A stretch of 64,000 bases of DNA from Oscheius onirici (Eukaryota > Nematoda > Chromadorea > Rhabditida > Rhabditidae), in contig OW051472.1 of NCBI GenBank assembly GCA_932521025.1, positions 3,348,001 to 3,412,000 on the forward strand, written 5' to 3'. Below are positions 1 through 10,841 of this stretch, piece by piece. The position numbers and the translations under genes are program-made. Numbering within the stretch: position 1 is the first letter of the stretch; every line of letters begins with the position of its first letter. Below the pieces are notes generated by a model. It worked only from the letters and a program-made list of their open reading frames with translations. It made no database searches and had not been told where the DNA came from.

Positions 1-1720
1 AGGATCAATGGAGCCATAAGTTATGGTTCTGACTCGCTCTCTCGTCATCTTTTTGCGTGAATTTGGCAGGAAGTGAAGGTAGATGGATGTGGCAAAAGAA
101 ATAAGAAATGCAACGATCGGAATATAGAGCCATTTGGTGGTGGAGCCGAAAATAGTCGGACGACTGAGGTTCATCACAGCTAGACGGCCAAGAGTGTCTC
201 CGATGCAAATGAAAACAGCAAAGTAGGCTGGAAATTGTTTTTCAAATCAAGACTTGTTGGACTTGAATATACTGCTTTTTAAAGCTTTGGGTAAGGACAA
301 ACAGAAAATCTTGAGAACTTGTCTCAACCAATAAATATTAGCAACTCTTTCACAGGTCAGGACAAGTCTTTTATCTAAAATATTAAAACGCTATGGTGTT
401 TGTGGCTGACTCTGTGTGCTTGTCCATGGCCACGAAAATCGTCGTAGCAAGTCAAGAGTTGTCAGGATTAGTTAACAAGTTACTTTCAAACTTGGAGTTT
501 TTTACAGCCTTTGGCTTCTATTTTGTCAGAGGAGTACAAAGCTTTAGAAAACGGTAACCGCCAGGTAGAAAAGTGCGGTGCTACGACGCCGGCAGGCGAC
601 GAAGTCGTCTGGTCCTCTCTTATTAAAACGCTAAGGTCGCCCGAAGCGTATTTCGAACTTTTCAACCTTTGGGCACTGCCAAAATTTGGATCTGAGGGCA
701 ACTGTTTCATCGAAATTTTGCGAGGAATCCAGCTACCACGTCCGTTTTTCGAAATAATCCGCTTTTCACTATTTTCAAGTCCCTCTATGGTTTGGTGCTC
801 TGAAGCCGCAGGTAACAAGTTACGTCATGTCGAGAAAATGGCACTAATTAACATTTGCACTTGGAGAAGAGTTGGAAAAGTTCTGCTACAGTTGCGGGGT
901 ACGACGTCGTCAGACGACGAAGTCGGCTGGTCCACTTTAAATTGCACCCAAATCTCTCTGCTTCCGCATTCGGTAGTTCCCATACAGAAACGGATTTCGA
1001 GTGGTACATGCCAAGGAATATATGGAGGATAGTAGGTAACTTTAGCCTTGGAAGGGCGTTGCAAACCTTGTACTTGTAAAAGAGTTAAGGCCGTGTTTCT
1101 GTCTACAAGTTAAAATCATATACAACTAGATGTAACCTGCCCGACCGTAAACTAAGAGATCCGTAATTTCGGGGGGAATAGATAGACGTCTGCAATTATT
1201 CCCTCACCCTTGTACGAGGAAGCAATCTCATCCAGATAAAATACAGTTGCTTGGGTACCGAGATAGGAAATAGACCCGTGGAAAACCCATGAGAGGATGA
1301 AAGCTTCGAAGGACGGTAGAAAGTATGCCAGAAGTTGTAAGGAGGAGATGATGGTAACTAGCAACAATCTGGAAGGAAATGACTATCAAAAAAGCTACAA
1401 ACCTCAAATAGACACTGACAAACTTGCTACCTCTTGTTTCCAATAGCGGTGTAAGTAAAATTATAGATAGTAGTCGGCCAAGAGTGGAGCTTACTAGCGA
1501 AGTTGACCAAATTGTGGACATTCTGTATTATTTAGGGCTTTTTTGTAAACGAAGCCTACCCGAAAGGTCCCAAATAAGCCCCATAGTGCAGATGGAAGGA
1601 TCTGTCGAACATCTCTTCCATGACTTGAGGCATGTCGGACAGGAGAGCATAGTGAAGAAAGAGCGAAACATTGATCAAGACAAAGCAGAAAACGGCGAGA
1701 CAAATGGTAAATCGGTTCAT
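1..1720 (-). CDS. multi-pass membrane transporter-like protein, partial (open copy)
   Basis: Four minus-strand exons join in frame. The first starts at 1720 (MNRFTICLAVFCFVLINVSL) and encodes a hydrophobic N-terminal segment; exon 2 lies near 1418-1526 and contains STLGRLLSIILLTPLLETRG; exon 3 near 1206-1393 contains FLPSFEAFILSWVFHG; exon 4 near 1-235 contains CIGDTLGRLAVMNLSR. The reading frame runs off the left edge, so the C-terminus is missing. Hydrophobic stretches alternate with short charged loops, as in polytopic transporters; the loop LLETRGSKF after a predicted helix recalls the MFS 2-3 loop, so an MFS/UNC-93-like or ENT-like carrier is possible, but I do not recognise the family. 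The last intron is about 970 bp, far larger than the others, because it holds a dispersed repeat. Two broken paralogous pieces lie immediately upstream. Confidence 0.5.
370..1075 (+). repeat. dispersed repeat, copy A, with internal duplication
   Basis: This stretch fills the large intron of the transporter-like gene. Its left part (about 375-620) matches the reverse complement of 16430-16700, including the shared string CAAGTCAAGAGTTGTCAGGA. Inside it a GC-rich block GGCGACGAAGTCGTCTGGTCC near 595-615 recurs in diverged form near 912-932 (GACGACGAAGTCGGCTGGTCC), so the element carries two related sub-units. The blocks CGACGCCGGCAGGCG and ACGACGTCGTCAGACGACG can fold into small hairpins. It codes for nothing recognisable. 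Confidence 0.65.
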
Positions 1721-1794
1721 TTTGTGCAAAATGATAAGAACGGAAAGAGACAGTTATGACAGTTGGATAACGAATTTGCAAGCGCAGATTCTTA

Positions 1795-1916
1795 TTTTAG
1801 ATTCAGGCTTTGATCTCATTTGCAACATTTCTTCCACAGCTTGATTCACATTAAACAACAGAGCATAGTGAACAGAATTTAAATCAAGCAAAGAAAGAAA
1901 AAGTAGGTTGGTTCAT
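1795..1916 (-). pseudogene. orphan first-exon copy of the transporter-like gene
   Basis: The minus strand reads MNQPTFSFFA then a stop, and a second frame continues HYALLFNVNQAVEEMLQ, which parallels HYALLSDMPQVMEEMFD in the open copy just downstream. Only this first-exon equivalent is present: no matching exons 2-4 follow before the next gene begins. It is best read as a leftover of a tandem duplication. Confidence 0.5.
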
Positions 1917-2021
1917 TGTGCATGATAAGAAGCAAAAAACTCAGTGTGTTACGGATAAGAGATTCATTGCAAAGGACGCTCTTTTGATTGTTTAGGCGAC
2001 CACAACTTTGCTCAGTTAGGC

Positions 2022-2788
2022 CTATGCGACGAAGGAGGTGAAAATGACCGCAACGGGAATATAGAACCACGTAGTCGTGGAACCGAAAACGCTCAAACGA
2101 CTTAGATTCATTACAGCCAGTCGACCGACAGTGTCTCCAATACTCATGAAGACGACAAAGAAGACTGAGAAGAAGCAGATCGATTACCCTTTACAACTCA
2201 CCTTTGTAGGTGGAAGCAATCTCATGCAGGTAAAAGATTGCTGCGTTAGGACCAAGGGAAACAATGGCCCCATGGAAGAACCACGAGATTATGAAAATCT
2301 CGAACGATGGTAAAAAATAAGTTGCTACTTGTAAGACTGAAGTAAAAATAACAAGTATCAGACTTCCCCGGACTGAATACAGAAAAATGAAGATATACTT
2401 CTCTTCCCTACAGATTTTTTTTCTGAGTTAGGATTTAAAATAAATCAGTCTGAAAATATAAAATGGGTTTGAGACTGATAGACCTCAAATGGACACCGAC
2501 AAATTTGCTTCCTTTGGTCTCCAACAGCGAGGTGAGAAAGATTATGCCAAGAAAACGACCAACAGTTTTAGAAACGAGGCCGACCAAATTGAAGACATTC
2601 TGAAAGTTTCTTTTGTGGATCTAAAGATGTGATACCCAAGAGGTCTCAAGTATGCTCCGCAGCAGTGCTGATGGAAGGAGCTGTTGAACATCTCTTCCAT
2701 GATATTTGACATAAGAATATAGTGCAGTGAACGAAGCGTTGATCAAGACGAAAGAGAGGGATGTTAGAAAACAGGTTAGTTGGTTCAT
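2022..2788 (-). pseudogene. broken tandem paralogue of the transporter-like gene
   Basis: Equivalents of all four exons are present in order: MNQLTCFLTSLSFVLINASF from 2788; a second block near 2480-2600 with KTVGRFLGIIFLTSLLETKG; a third near 2205-2335 with FLPSFEIFIISWFFHG; and a fourth ending SFVA at a stop at 2022-2024. Compared with the open copy at 1-1720 it has a frame change inside exon 1 before the MEEMF motif, a second frame change in exon 2 (about 4 nt fewer between the WSASF and VGRFLG segments), and a premature stop where the open copy continues. Exon 3 to exon 4 still joins cleanly through a 37-bp intron, so decay looks recent. Confidence 0.6.
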
Positions 2789-3110
2789 TGTGCACATGGA
2801 CACGATATGAGCTGGAGGTGATAATTTTAAGGCAGTTGGACAGATTGTTTGCAAAAATTAACCCAGTTTCTGATATTATTGTCAAGAGTTTCTTATTTAA
2901 AAAAGGCCGCAAACATTTTCAAGTTTTTTTCCGAGGATAAGCTTGACATGTGTAACACGTCGCTAGCAAATTGCAGATATCAGACAGATTACAAGACGTA
3001 CCATTTCTAGGCCCGAACATGACTCTTTCCATCAATAACTGAAGCAACATCATTCGTTTTTCAAGTTTATTCAGAAGAAACCACAATGTACAGAATAAAA
3101 TCTTTTGAAC

Positions 3111-4449
3111 TCAATTTTCCTTCACACATTCTGGCAAATCAGATAAGTAGTATCCAGTAGTCAAATCGCACTTCCTGACAGCCTCTCCTATCATTTTGTA
3201 GCCTTTGAAACATTCGTATTCGGTTCGCTCGTTGTTCGTCCTCAGGATTCTTCCAGCTGCAGGAACTCCAGGCTTCATGCAATCTTGTTGAAGAAAGTCA
3301 AGTTTACAGGCGAAATGGAGTTTTTCTGTTTGATCTACAGCTAGTAGCTTTTGTTGGAAGCTATCATAGGACACAGCCAGTCCATTCTTTGGCTTTCCGG
3401 CAATGGGATACTTTTCAAAGAGCTGTTGATCGAAAAGCCTGCCTGACTCCCATTTCCACGCGTTTTCCGAAGCGGAAAGACCTGTAAATTGATAAATGTT
3501 GAGCATGTTTCGAACCGATCCAAATTGGTGACTGTTTGGCTGAACGTTGAAGATATTTCAAAGTCTCGGGATCGAATGGCTCCAACATCCTTCCTCCATA
3601 AGAGGCACAACTCTTTTTGGCTTCTGTGAAATTAGCCTTTTCTCCTTCTGGACTTCGAACAATTCGAGTATCCTGATTGTATGTGTACCAGTATCCGGCC
3701 GACTTGTTGTAAACAGGTAAACCTAGAAAAAGTAATGTTTTGTCAAAGAATCTGATTACCAGTGAAGGAAAACAGTGCCAAACTCAACATCCGAACTGGA
3801 GCTGTGCTTGTTATCTTGACTTTAGCCACATTTCTAGAGGGAAATTCGTATTTTAAAATCGTTCTATCAGCACTTTTGAAAAAACGATCTTCTATCAATT
3901 CGCCAGTTTTCAAAACGAGCTGAGAGGTGATGTTTATTTCTTCTTCTTCTTGACGATCATAATAGATCTTGAAGGCGTTAACAGCAGGATAGGAAACAAT
4001 TTCCAGAGACAGTTCCCTAGAAGAAAATGGTATCCTGTTTTAAACGTGTGTTACCAAGATGTAGCTGGATTGCATATTTCTATCTCAGGAGTGCAGGTGC
4101 CGTTTGACTGAAAGGAAAAATTTGTTAACCGAATCCAGTGTGAAATCAAACCGTTTTCCAAACTAAGTATTTGGCGACATCTTTACCACAGCGAGGATGC
4201 TCACCCCTCCACGAACCATTCTCGCTACACGTTTTATAGGGCGCCAAATCAGACATCTGATTAGTAGAACACCTAGATTTGAACTCTGGATAGCATTAAA
4301 CGGTCTTACCATGCGCTGAAAATGGATTCAGGTTCAAAGTAGCTGATAACATCCCTATTATCTGGCTGACTTCCATCGGGATAGCCGGGATGAATACATT
4401 CGGTGGCTGCGAGAGCAGGCAATAGTGCAAATAAGAGATAGATGAACAT
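3111..4449 (-). CDS. secreted sushi / discoidin-like / C-type lectin / sushi protein
   Basis: The start at 4449 opens a signal peptide (MFIYLLFALLPALAA, cleavage expected before TEC). A sushi/CCP module follows, split by an intron, with the typical tail CSENGSWRGEHPRC. Next is a beta-rich module beginning CNPATSWELSLEIVSYP that resembles F5/8C-type domains only loosely. A C-type lectin domain follows with FTEAKKSCASYGGRM, IWIGLSASENAWKWESG and a late Cys (LHFACK), then a second sushi module from CMKPGVPAAGR to LPECVKEN and the stop. Six exons join in frame through short introns; the last exon is 3111-3481. An AATAAA signal (minus strand) lies near 3065. A secreted or surface recognition role is inferred from the domains. 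Two decayed paralogues lie at 9.5-12.95 kb. Confidence 0.75.
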
Positions 4450-4850
4450 CTGATTGTGAGACCTATAGAAACGGATTGACTGTGAGCTTTTATAAATGGT
4501 CAGAAAGACTTCCACTTATTTGACCAGCTAGCCATTGTGTTCGTAACGAGGTCGAGTTATTTTTGTGGATGAATTTGCAGAGACTACTGCCACACCAGAT
4601 TATTTTATTGTCAGCAAGCATAACAAGCATAGCATTTCAGCATAATACAACCTTTTACAATAAGTCCCTAAAAAGCTTCAAACTGAAGTCTAAAAAAGAA
4701 CTTTTGTGTGAAACTAAAATTTAGAAGTTTTTTGTGTATTTTTTTTGTTTAAAAGAACAAACATTAAAGAAAAGTCAATTACAGCATCTGCAGCTCGCTT
4801 GGAAGGTTCGTCTGCTCTCTCCTAGAAAACAGTAATTTCTACTTTCAGAA
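4450..4850. other. divergent intergenic region
   Basis: About 400 bp separate the start codons of the lectin/sushi gene (minus) and the phosphatase-like gene (plus), so promoters for both must lie here or the genes share one. The sequence is AT-rich, with T-runs near 4730-4750. The phosphatase start is preceded by a pyrimidine-rich tract ending in TTTCAG at about 4850, a good splice or trans-splice acceptor. No other gene is visible. Confidence 0.4.
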
Positions 4851-6528
4851 ATGCCGAAGGTGGACAAGAAGAAGAAAAAGTCGAAGAGCAAGGACAAAGA
4901 TGGCGGCGGAGGAGTTCAGAAGAGACCAACAGATCCGAAGAAGAAAAAGACAAAGTCGAAGTCGAAAGGGTGCACGGGCAGATCGAAAGGCCACAAGTCG
5001 AGACAGAAGAAGGGAGCTCATGGAGAGAAGAGGAGGAGCAGACACAGACCGAAGCCGCTGGCCCCACCGACAGACGAGAATCTGGATGGAATCGTTCTGG
5101 TCAAGGATCGCAACAAGAAGGAGAAGCAGCATCTGTTGAAGAAGATGGACAGTCAGCTGGGAGTGAGTCTGACCAAGTCAGCTCCGGTCAAAGAGCAGCC
5201 CTGGCATATGCCATCGACTCCGGGACCGGCTGAACGAAGTCTCGAGAAAGTCCAACATAATCCGATGAGAAGTGTCGAGCCACATTTGCCGAATATTCTT
5301 GGACCAAAGAAGCCGAGTCTTGATAGGAAGATGTCGAATCCAATGGCCGGAGGAGACCAGATGGGACAGAAAAGGGACTCGGAGCAAAGTCTTCGGAAAG
5401 GTTTGTCGTATGTAGTAGTTTTAAAGGGAAAGTTTAGCCAAGTCGAATGAAGAGGTCAAGTTGAAGCCGGAAGTGGACAAGAATACGATTCAGTTTGCTG
5501 CCAAGACGCCTCAGGGAAGAGAGACGATCACTTTCGAGACGGAAGAGACTCCGAAGAGAAAGGAAAGGTCGGAAAAGGATGACGATCTGACGAGAAAGGA
5601 GGAGTCTGAGAAGGAGAGACAGCTGACCAAGGAGGAGAAGACAACCAAGTGGCGCAACTATGCCGAGAAGTTGCTGGAAGGTGGTCCGGAGGCCATTGCC
5701 AAGGATTTCCGACAGATAAAAGGCTATCTTCCCTCGGCAGCTACCAGAGCCGCCTTCGATGCCCATCCTACCGAGAACCGATTCGAGGACTGTATCTGTA
5801 TCGATCATACGAGAGTCGTGGTCAAGGATCGACAGGACTATCTCAATGCGAGCTGGGTCGACTTGGACAAAACGAAGAAGATGATTCTGACGCAGCTACC
5901 TTTCGTTCAAACGGCTTCAAAGTTCTGGCAGATGGTCTTGGAACAGCAGACGCAGGCCATTCTACTCTTTCTCACCAACTTCGAATACGGCCACTTTCAA
6001 GCCGAGGCTACCTTCCCAGAACAGCAAGACTTTCTCCACTTTGAGGACAGACACATTCGTGTCGGCGAGTTCAAGCGAGTCAAGGTTGCTCCGAATTGGA
6101 CGCTGCGTGTCCTCTCGATCACCAACGGCGACAAGAGACGCTATCTGCATGTCCATCACTACAGTGGCTGGACGCACGGACTGGAACTGAAGAACTACAT
6201 GGATCTGTGGAAGATTCAGTCCGTCTTCCGTCGCTACAAGGAGACGCCGGTCGTGGTGAGTCTGTCCGGCTGTGGCAGAGCCGGCACCTATGCGGCCTTC
6301 GAGATGGCGCACATTCGACTGCACTCGGACACGGTGGAAAAGATGAACATCGTCGACTGTATTCAGCGTGTGAGGAATGGACGAATGCATGCCGTGCAGC
6401 GAGCCTCGCAAATCAAAACGATTCATCTGGCTCTACTCGATCACGTGCTCAACAACGGCTTTCTCAATGATCTGCCCGACAAGACGAAGAGCAACTGGGA
6501 GGAGATGAAGAAGCCCCTCGACGAGTAG
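4851..6528 (+). CDS. protein tyrosine phosphatase-like protein, probable pseudoenzyme
   Basis: Two exons (4851-5400 and 5438-6528) join in frame through a 37-bp intron to give 546 aa. Residues 1 to about 185 are a highly basic, Lys/Ser-rich low-complexity tail (MPKVDKKKKKSKSKDKDGGG). Residues about 255-540 form a classical PTP fold: ENRFEDCICID stands for the NRY motif and DYLNASWVD for DYINAS. Key catalytic motifs have changed: HYSGWTHGLE replaces the WPD loop HYxxWPDxG, and VSLSGCGRAGT replaces HCSAGVGRTGT, putting Ser where the nucleophilic Cys belongs in an ungapped alignment. The arginine is kept. Nematodes carry many PTP genes, often germline-expressed, some catalytically dead; a binding or scaffold role is the inference here. 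AATAAA follows near 6543. Confidence 0.8.
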
Positions 6529-8009
6529 ACACGGAACTACAAGAATAAAATCTGCTCGTTCGGTTGGCTTTGCTTTTGTTTGTTGTTTTGCTGGGGCTGA
6601 ACAGTTACTCGAGATCTTCAAGTTCAGTAGAACTCTCTGATTGTGAGTAAATGAACATTCAGTTAGTTAGCAACGATTGGCTTCTTTCCAACAGAACAAA
6701 ATAGACTCATCTAGAGCCGTACTGCTGTCTTTAGAGTCTCTGTGAAGGGTGTTGTGAAGATACGAAACTTTCAAAGTGTCAATAAACCGATGTCCGTGAA
6801 GCAAAGAGTTATCCACCAGTGAACGGCAGAAAGTGGCTAACAGTTTCAATGAGTTTGACTTTATTTGTAACTGATTTGGACGAAGAGAACAAATGGGAAA
6901 AATGAGGAACTTGGGAGTGCCAACCTCCTCCGACAGCATAATTCTTTCCACGTATTTTCTGTCGCGTTTGCCGGACCGGATGGCTGCGACATATTGGGGA
7001 ATTATATGTTCCAATTGAATCGACTGGATAGTTTTGTAGAGTTTGGTACGAATGCTTCTTCGTCAGCTTCTCTCATTCACACGTCTTTTGTGTCCGCCGA
7101 TCTTCAGCTTCTATCGAGAATTTTTTTTTTCGAAACTACTTTGAACTGTTGTATTTTACCAGCTTCCTATCTACAACAAAAAAGCCTCACTTCGATAGCT
7201 ATGTTCTCCAGTGATAAAACGTTCCAGATTACCCTTTTCAAAAAAGAAATTTCAAACTCTTAAAGTTTCTCAAAAGAAAATAAAGTTTACTCATATATTT
7301 TCAATTTCAAATGTAGAATTCAAAAAATCCAATCCGTCAGTAGCTAATTGACCTTGCCCAGAAACAGAAACTTGCAGACTCGACACACTTCAGGAATGGT
7401 CTTGTTCACGCCTGAGGCTTATCTTCGTCTTCAATTCTACTTTTACAATTCTGGTCTACCGAAGACATTCCAGCTGAAGCTGCAGCTCGCTTCATACAAG
7501 ATTCACTGCTGTCAACAGACGGAACAGCATCGGCTGACCCTGTTTGGAAGAAAAACTAGGAGGCAAGAGGATTCTCTCCCGGAGTCAAAGGTCCAAAAAT
7601 TCCGAAGTATAGTTACACAGGCTCTATAGGTCTAGGTACTGGTCGGCTGGACTGAAGACGGTGGACTCGGAAAAAATCCATTGTCATGGTACAGCCTAGT
7701 AATGGCCAGGAATTTGAATTCTCCCAGAAACGCTTGTATCAAGTGCTTTACCAGAAGCATAGGTAAGCACAGAATTCATTCATTAATCAGAACATTTATA
7801 GCCTTCACAAGTTTGGAGATGGCGTTCGTATCGGCACTGGTACCTGCCCCCCCCCCCCCCCAACCTGAGAAGAATCTACAAGACACTCACAGAAAGCCCG
7901 GAAGAAGCTTGGAAAAGTTTTTGATTTCTGCCTGGCTGAAGTGGTCTGTCCGCGATGCTCCTGCAAGTGGTCGTGAACGTGAAGGACGTCATCCTATGTT
8001 TTCGGAGAC
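6529..8009. other. poorly resolved stretch with gene-like fragments
   Basis: No complete gene is evident. On the plus strand short gene-like pieces appear in one frame around 7440-7760 (for example PAEAAARFIQDSLLSTDGTA and NGQEFEFSQKRLYQVLYQK) but are separated by stops and not joined by convincing splice sites. A 115-codon minus-strand open frame at 6667-7014 resembles nothing I know. This may be a decayed gene upstream of, or continuous with, the small gene at 8010. Confidence 0.3.
7847..7862 (+). repeat. 16-bp poly-C tract
   Basis: An uninterrupted run of sixteen C residues sits between GGTACCTG and AACCTGAG. Such a homopolymer is prone to slippage and to sequencing error, so any frame crossing it should be treated with caution. 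Confidence 0.9.
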
Positions 8010-8454
8010 ATGTCTATACTCCACGTCTCACTAGACAGGAACACTTCAGTCATGGCGATGGGAATCATCGACGAATTCGGCGGGATCAGGGTGAGGCTGA
8101 AGAATTCATCGGATGAGAAGAAAACTATACTCATTGGGGAGTTCTTGCAAGCACAGAAGGAGCCAGTGACTGTGTCTGGAGGAGGAGAAAACGACCTTTG
8201 GATGCTGCAGGCTCAAATGGATATGCCTATTCGAACATTGGGCTACCTGTGGATAGACCAAAACGTCCACCCCTTCAGTCCGGATTTTGCTGAATGCGAA
8301 ATTATCGAAGTCGTTTTGAAGCCCAGTGCTAACGGCTACACTTGCGAGATCAAGGACTGTGATCATGAAGAGGTATGTAATATTTTCGTAGTCTGTTAAC
8401 AGATTAATTTAGGTTCAAGACGGAGACCCAGTGCAACATGGAAATGAAGAATAA
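8010..8454 (+). CDS. hypothetical protein, small
   Basis: An open exon 8010-8372 joins in frame across a 40-bp intron (GTATGT...TTTAG) to a short last exon 8413-8454, giving about 134 aa ending DGDPVQHGNEE. The first in-frame Met is at 8010; a later Met (MGIIDEFGG, 8058) is an alternative start. The middle reads FLQAQKEPVTVSGGGEND and LGYLWIDQNVHPFSPDFAEC, a balanced globular composition with acidic C-terminus. No signal peptide, helix or family is recognised. Gene-like fragments further upstream suggest the true 5' end may lie earlier, so this may be the 3' part of a larger or decaying gene. Confidence 0.4.
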
Positions 8455-8695
8455 TGGGTACTTTGATGATACATGCAACAGTTTTCCCGAAGCAATTAAA
8501 ATACAATTAATTAGGAAGATTTACAATTAAATTAAACAAGATTTAATTAATTTTCAGTTTTTATTAATACCGGAATAGTACAAAAATATCCATTGAATCG
8601 ATTTAAATAAGGGGCCAAAACTCTGCAACAGTACGCAGTATCTCTACAAAAATGCACTGTTCGGAGGGGCAATTCTTTGTAACAGGAAGAAGATG

Positions 8696-9233
8696 GTACC
8701 GTTGAAGTAGAGCTACTGCGTCTTCTTCAGTTCTTGGTAAGGAGAATATGTCCATGCTTGATATCGAGTTAGATAAATAGTTTTTTAGGTAAGTAAAGCT
8801 AAGTTTGAGTAAATATCTAAACTATTAATATTCTGTATATTCTAATGTTGCTAAAATTGGACTAATTTAATTTAATTTTAATTGCTTAGGGAAAAGTGTT
8901 GCCTGTATCATCAAAGGACCGAATAATGAACAGGACCTGCAGTCGAGGGAACCGCGACGAAGGCGCTCAAAAGGAGAACAGACAGGCCTCGAAAAAGGCA
9001 GCTGTACCGAACAATACCTCAGAGGCGTCAACAAGCATCTGAAACGCTTCAGATCCACGGCCATGAATGGAAACCACCCCCTACTAATGGACAAAAAACT
9101 CGCGGGGAAGAAGGTCGCCCGAGCAAGCCAAAGAAGAACATCAAGCCGTCTTTGGCGTTCGACGAAGGAGCTGACGCTGCGGGCCGTGAAGACAGACACT
9201 TTGAGTGATAAAGGAGAGATATGTTTGGCATAA
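8696..9233 (+). other. possible basic-protein exons, uncertain
   Basis: A short exon-like piece EEDGTVEVELLRLLQFL ends at a GTAAGG donor near 8741. After an AT-rich stretch ending TTGCTTAG, an open frame of about 114 codons runs to a stop at 9231-9233 and is rich in Arg and Lys (for example KLAGKKVARASQRRTSSRLW). Two other frames are also open over part of this stretch, so the coding frame cannot be settled. No family is recognised. Confidence 0.2.
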
Positions 9234-9496
9234 ATTCTTTTGTGTCAAGTTTTACCATCCAGGTGCCAAAATATCTCCATCTGCAACTTTATGCATTGCA
9301 AATATTATATTACCTTTGAAGCCACACATGTTACACTAGAAAACTGGTAACTGGAGCTGATTCAGCTCGAAATAACAAGCACGAATACAAACTTTTAAAA
9401 CAAGACAGAGAGAAACCGGTCAATGGAACATAACCCGAGAGAAAACAGTTATCACCAGGCCTGATAGATCGACTATTCTGTCGATCAGATAATCTT

Positions 9497-10841
9497 CTTG
9501 TGTATTTCTCCTTTAAACACTCTGGTATTTAGGAAAAGTAGGTGCCGGTAGCCAGATTGCACTTTCTAAAAGTCTCCCCTTGCATCTTGTAGCCTTTGAA
9601 ATATTGGTATTCGGTTTCTTCATCGTTTGTCCGAAGAATTCTACCAGCAGCAGGGACTCCAGGCTTCCTACATCCTTGTTTGAGAGAGTCGAGTCTGCAG
9701 GCTTTTCAGTTTGGACCACAGCGACTAGCTTCTTTTCAAAGTTCTCATGGGCTAAGACCAGTCCATCCGAAGGATTTCTATTAATTGAGTACTTTTCGAA
9801 GAGTGTTTTATTGTAGATTCTGCCAGACTCCCACTTCCACAAATTTTTCGAAGCTGAGAGCCCTGAAATTTATTCGATTTCTGGTTTTCAGCAACCAACC
9901 GATACAAATTCGTGTAAGGAAAGGGTTCTTTTGGTAGAATCCCATCATTTCTGGATCAAAAGCTTCCAAAAGTTTTTCTCCAAACAAAACTCTTCTTTCG
10001 GGCCTCTGTGAAGTTAGGAAATTCGTCAAATCGACTGTGTACAATTCGAGCATCGGTATTGTAAGAAATTTCAATGTTAGGCCCCACTTTTTTGTTCAAC
10101 GATGTTCCTCGAAGATGTAAAAGTATGAGAGAATCTGGAAGCTTTCCTGGAAAAGAATAAAGCTCCAATTTCCACAGAGAAATGGGGATAGTGTTTGATA
10201 TCTTGACATTGGCCACATTGTCCCACCGAAGTTCACCTCTGACCATACGTACAGTGCTGTTAGAAACTTTCGTTCGTCTTGAGTCGCCAGCGCGAGAAAT
10301 GAATTCAGTAGTAAAATCTGTCGGTTCAATTTGGAGTTCTCACTTTCGGAATAGCGTAAAATGCCGAAGCCTCTTACATCAGGATAGGACACAATCTCCA
10401 GAGACAGTTCCCTGCAACCACATTTCGACCAGTACAGACTAGCTTACCATGACATAGCTGGATTAAATTCGCGTGAAAAGGAACTAAAATCTCCACTCGA
10501 CTAAGCAATAGCTTGATAATTCAATCGAAACTAACTGATTTCCAAACTAGATTTTATGCAACATCTTTGACACACCGACTGTACTCTCCCTTCCAGGACC
10601 CATCCTCTTGGCACACCTTCGTGCTGAAATATTTATCGATTCCGGAGTCTAGATAACACCTAAATTCATCTCATAGATGAAACATTTAAAAGTTCTACAG
10701 TGCTCTGAAAGTTGTGTTAGTCGTATAGTAGCCCAAGTGTTCTTTGCCGCCTTCTTTGATTCCATTGGGATAGCCAGGATAGACGCATTCAGAGGCAGAA
10801 AGCGCTGGTAGCATCTTAGTCTTACAATGAGATAACATTAT
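9497..10841 (-). pseudogene. decayed paralogue (copy 2) of the sushi/C-type lectin gene
   Basis: The exon order of the gene at 3111-4449 is retained: a sushi start with SECVYPGYPNG near 10790, a sushi half with CQEDGSWKGEYSRC near 10600, the SWELSLEIVSYP module near 10400, lectin exons, and a sushi end. Lesions are many: a stop (GCATAA) replaces the codons after KDVA; a frame shift falls in the discoidin-like exon after SESENSKLNR; another shifts the lectin exon after EARKKSF; the last exon lost about 11 nt where TEKLHFAC should be; and a stop interrupts the final sushi module before IPECL. The signal peptide core is also lost. It cannot encode the family protein. Confidence 0.75.

Noticed and set aside
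5434-6426. Long minus-strand open frames opposite the phosphatase gene
   Set aside because: Antisense shadows of a gene with clear PTP motifs on the plus strand.
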